Shown piece after piece: positions 43,706 through 45,117 of a stretch of 45,117 bases of DNA; the first letter of the stretch is position 1, and the number at the start of each line of letters is the position of its first letter. The notes under the pieces are model-generated. The model was given only the letters and a program-made list of their open reading frames with translations, did not search any database and was not told the origin of the DNA. The stretch spans positions 51,636-96,752 of the forward strand of contig NTXX01000014.1 in NCBI GenBank assembly GCA_002559145.1, read 5' to 3'. This DNA is from Bacillus sp. AFS006103. GTDB taxonomy: Bacteria > Bacillota > Bacilli > Bacillales > Cytobacillaceae. Made by a program: the position numbers and the translations under genes.

Positions 43706-44419
43706 TTAGGATGGTTTTATAAATATTTTTGAAATGCACAAGTTATCGTTAGTTGCTAATGATTGAATTAGAAAGCTTATTGCTTCGTTACTACTGCTCC
43801 CCAAGTCAAAGTAAAAAACATACTTATTTCTTATTTTCCTTATATACCTCATAAATTTTATAAAATGACCGTTTGATTTTTCGGCTTCATTGTTCCAACT
43901 TTCATAAGCTTGCTTTAGTGTATTAATTATCAGTTGTTTCTCCTCATCACTTCCTGGTTTACTTAAAACTACTTCAAGAAGAAAATCGGATTCAATAAAA
44001 CCTGTATACTCAACATCAAATGGAAATGTTTCGGAGTCAACTATAACGGATTTTTTCTTGGACATTCTTTTTAATTCATCAATTGGAAAATCTGCACACC
44101 AACTAAATGTTATATCCAATTCAGCAACATTACTTATTGGTGAAATTCTACTTTTTGTTGGCGAGCTCCACCTAATTGCAACATCCTTAGACATACTTCT
44201 CCAATCTACAATGGATATGAAAGTATAACCATTTCCGTCTTTATCAAACAACACCACAACTCCGTCAATAGTAAAACCCCAAATACAATTTATAAGTGGT
44301 TCACCTACTAACTTACTTCCACTTTCATCGAGTTGATTTATCATTTTCCCTATGAATGACGGGTGAAACTCATTCCACTGCGGAAACTCCACACATAATT
44401 CTTTCTTTTTTCTCCCCAT
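43706..44419 (-). CDS. Hypothetical protein, unrecognised family
   Basis: A 237-residue soluble protein that I do not recognise. It opens with a basic stretch (MGRKKKELCVEFPQWNEFHP) and has no signal peptide or membrane segment. The first half is rich in beta-type residues (INCIWGFTIDGVVVLFDKDG), the second in charged helices (LKQAYESWNNEAEKSNGHF, IRKIRNKYVFYFDLG). Start ATG 44419 is supported by AGGGAG in the minus-strand leader, and base composition (A/T-rich) is like its neighbours. It lies between the CACCCGTTAG-type repeats, which may mean that it is part of an inserted segment. No function is claimed. Confidence 0.6.
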   Translation of the reverse strand: MGRKKKELCVEFPQWNEFHPSFIGKMINQLDESGSKLVGEPLINCIWGFTIDGVVVLFDKDGNGYTFISIVDWRSMSKDVAIRWSSPTKSRISPISNVAELDITFSWCADFPIDELKRMSKKKSVIVDSETFPFDVEYTGFIESDFLLEVVLSKPGSDEEKQLIINTLKQAYESWNNEAEKSNGHFIKFMRYIRKIRNKYVFYFDLGSSSNEAISFLIQSLATNDNLCISKIFIKPS

Positions 44420-44526
44420 ATAAATATCTCCCTAAAATATTTGTGAATAATCGTAAGTTAATTATGCCTTAATTTCACACCCAAATAAATTGGTTTATTT
44501 TTTCTAAATCCTAGTTGTACTAAACT

Positions 44527-44591
44527 GCACCTTTAGAAACAAGAAAAGCTACCTAAATGGCAGCTGGTTCTTGTGCTATTGCACCCGTTAG
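44527..44591. repeat. Small hairpin element bounded by GCACC repeats
   Basis: GCACCTTTAG (44527-44536) and GCACCCGTTAG (44581-44591) bracket a hairpin, CAAGAA-AGCT (44540-44550) with AGCT-TTCTTG (44562-44573). It stands between the two minus-strand genes and resembles in its parts the repeats at 43467-43628. Confidence 0.45.
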
Positions 44592-44634
44592 TTGAGTAAG
44601 GAATTGTAACATATATAGAAAAATAAAAGTCTTT

Positions 44635-45021
44635 CTAATGTTTAACACCAGTTTTGAAAAATGCCTTATTTACATAGATTGTATAAGCCAAAACAATAAT
44701 TGACCAAATAAAATTACCAATAAATAGCTTTTGGGATTGACTTGATACCAAAGATGAACTTATTAATCCAAAAAACACCGAATAGATTACCATTAACCAA
44801 AAGCCCCATTTTTTAAGTTTTATATACCCATACACCATAGCCAGTGAAAATAAAGCCACTATTATTCTCATAAGTGGTTCAGGCACATTGGGCATTCCAA
44901 ACCTTCCAGCTATACCAATGGAATTAGCATCAGCATTATAAAAAACAGTAGTAAATAATAAGACAATTGCACCAAAGATATAAAAATAACTAATTAATAA
45001 AACGCCTAAAGGTCTCTTCAT
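44635..45021 (-). CDS. Small integral membrane protein, unknown function
   Basis: A 128-residue protein with four hydrophobic segments (about 6-26, 48-64, 72-92 and 100-120), joined by short loops such as YGYIKLKKWGFW. The KLKKWGFW turn between helices 2 and 3 is common in small Bacillus membrane proteins of unknown role. Start ATG 45021 is preceded on the minus strand by AAAGGAG, a good site. It is followed 215 bases later by the minus-strand gene at 44419, but the hairpin element between them makes a shared operon doubtful. No function is claimed. Confidence 0.65.
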   Translation of the reverse strand: MKRPLGVLLISYFYIFGAIVLLFTTVFYNADANSIGIAGRFGMPNVPEPLMRIIVALFSLAMVYGYIKLKKWGFWLMVIYSVFFGLISSSLVSSQSQKLFIGNFIWSIIVLAYTIYVNKAFFKTGVKH

Positions 45022-45117
45022 TTTTAGGACTCCTTTTAAATCACATTTTTCTAATCATACTTTTGATTTATATGAATTCTACATTTTTTTCCAAAACCCT
45101 TCTTCAACTCCCTCAGT

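Overview
The window looks like chromosomal DNA of a low-GC Gram-positive bacterium of the family Bacillaceae. The signs are A/T-rich DNA, strong AAAGGAGG-type ribosome binding sites, TTG and GTG starts, CcpA-type cre sites, a class III (Bacillus-type) fructose-1,6-bisphosphatase, and inositol genes closely resembling those of Bacillus subtilis. No rRNA, tRNA, CRISPR array or intact insertion sequence was seen.

Layout. Positions 1-9230 hold housekeeping and accessory genes: an S66 LD-carboxypeptidase-like peptidase, an AlkD-like protein, an NCS1 permease, a DUF2231 membrane protein, fbp, an M20 dipeptidase and a nitroreductase. Positions 9267-41474 are a roughly 32 kb inositol catabolic island. 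Positions 41550-45117 hold a dispersed palindrome, a secreted subtilisin-like protease, two unidentified minus-strand genes and short repeat elements.

The island. Two tandem iolR-like repressor genes (9341-11007) precede an iolH-like gene, a tautomerase that closely resembles malonate semialdehyde decarboxylase, and the operon iolA-iolB-iolC-iolD-iolJ with an MFS transporter. Next comes a sugar-type ABC importer (ATPase, permease, lipoprotein) with its own LacI-type regulator and several Gfo/Idh/MocA dehydrogenases, then a second iolG and the first iolE. An AraC-type regulator, a TIM-barrel epimerase plus 399-residue dehydrogenase pair, and an IolT-like transporter follow. The last block is iolI (minus strand), a second AraC regulator, the second iolE, iolT and the classical iolG. 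The core path is complete: uptake (IolT), oxidation (IolG), dehydration (IolE), ring opening (IolD), isomerisation (IolB), phosphorylation (IolC), aldol cleavage (IolJ) and conversion of malonate semialdehyde to acetyl-CoA (IolA). Around this core are five Gfo/Idh/MocA dehydrogenases, five xylose-isomerase-like TIM barrels, three MFS transporters and one ABC importer, which suggests use of several inositol isomers or inositol-like compounds.

Regulation visible in the DNA. Direct repeats of the type AAYCAA, spaced 10-12 bp, lie upstream of both iolR genes, the iolH-like gene, the tautomerase gene, iolA, iolI and the second iolE. They fit an IolR regulon. A different palindrome, GAAAGCGCTTAACC, occurs at four places around the ABC/LacI block and fits the local LacI-type regulator. 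Sites of the type TGAAAGCGTTTT, which fit CcpA, precede iolA, the first iolT and the second iolG. A 21-bp-spaced direct repeat TGTCYTTAAA follows the first araC gene.

The most unusual points are the malonate-semialdehyde-decarboxylase-like tautomerase beside iolA, the duplicated iolR, the phased operator arrays, the degenerate tail of an MFS gene at 30240-30356, and a protease whose best-placed start codon is ATA.
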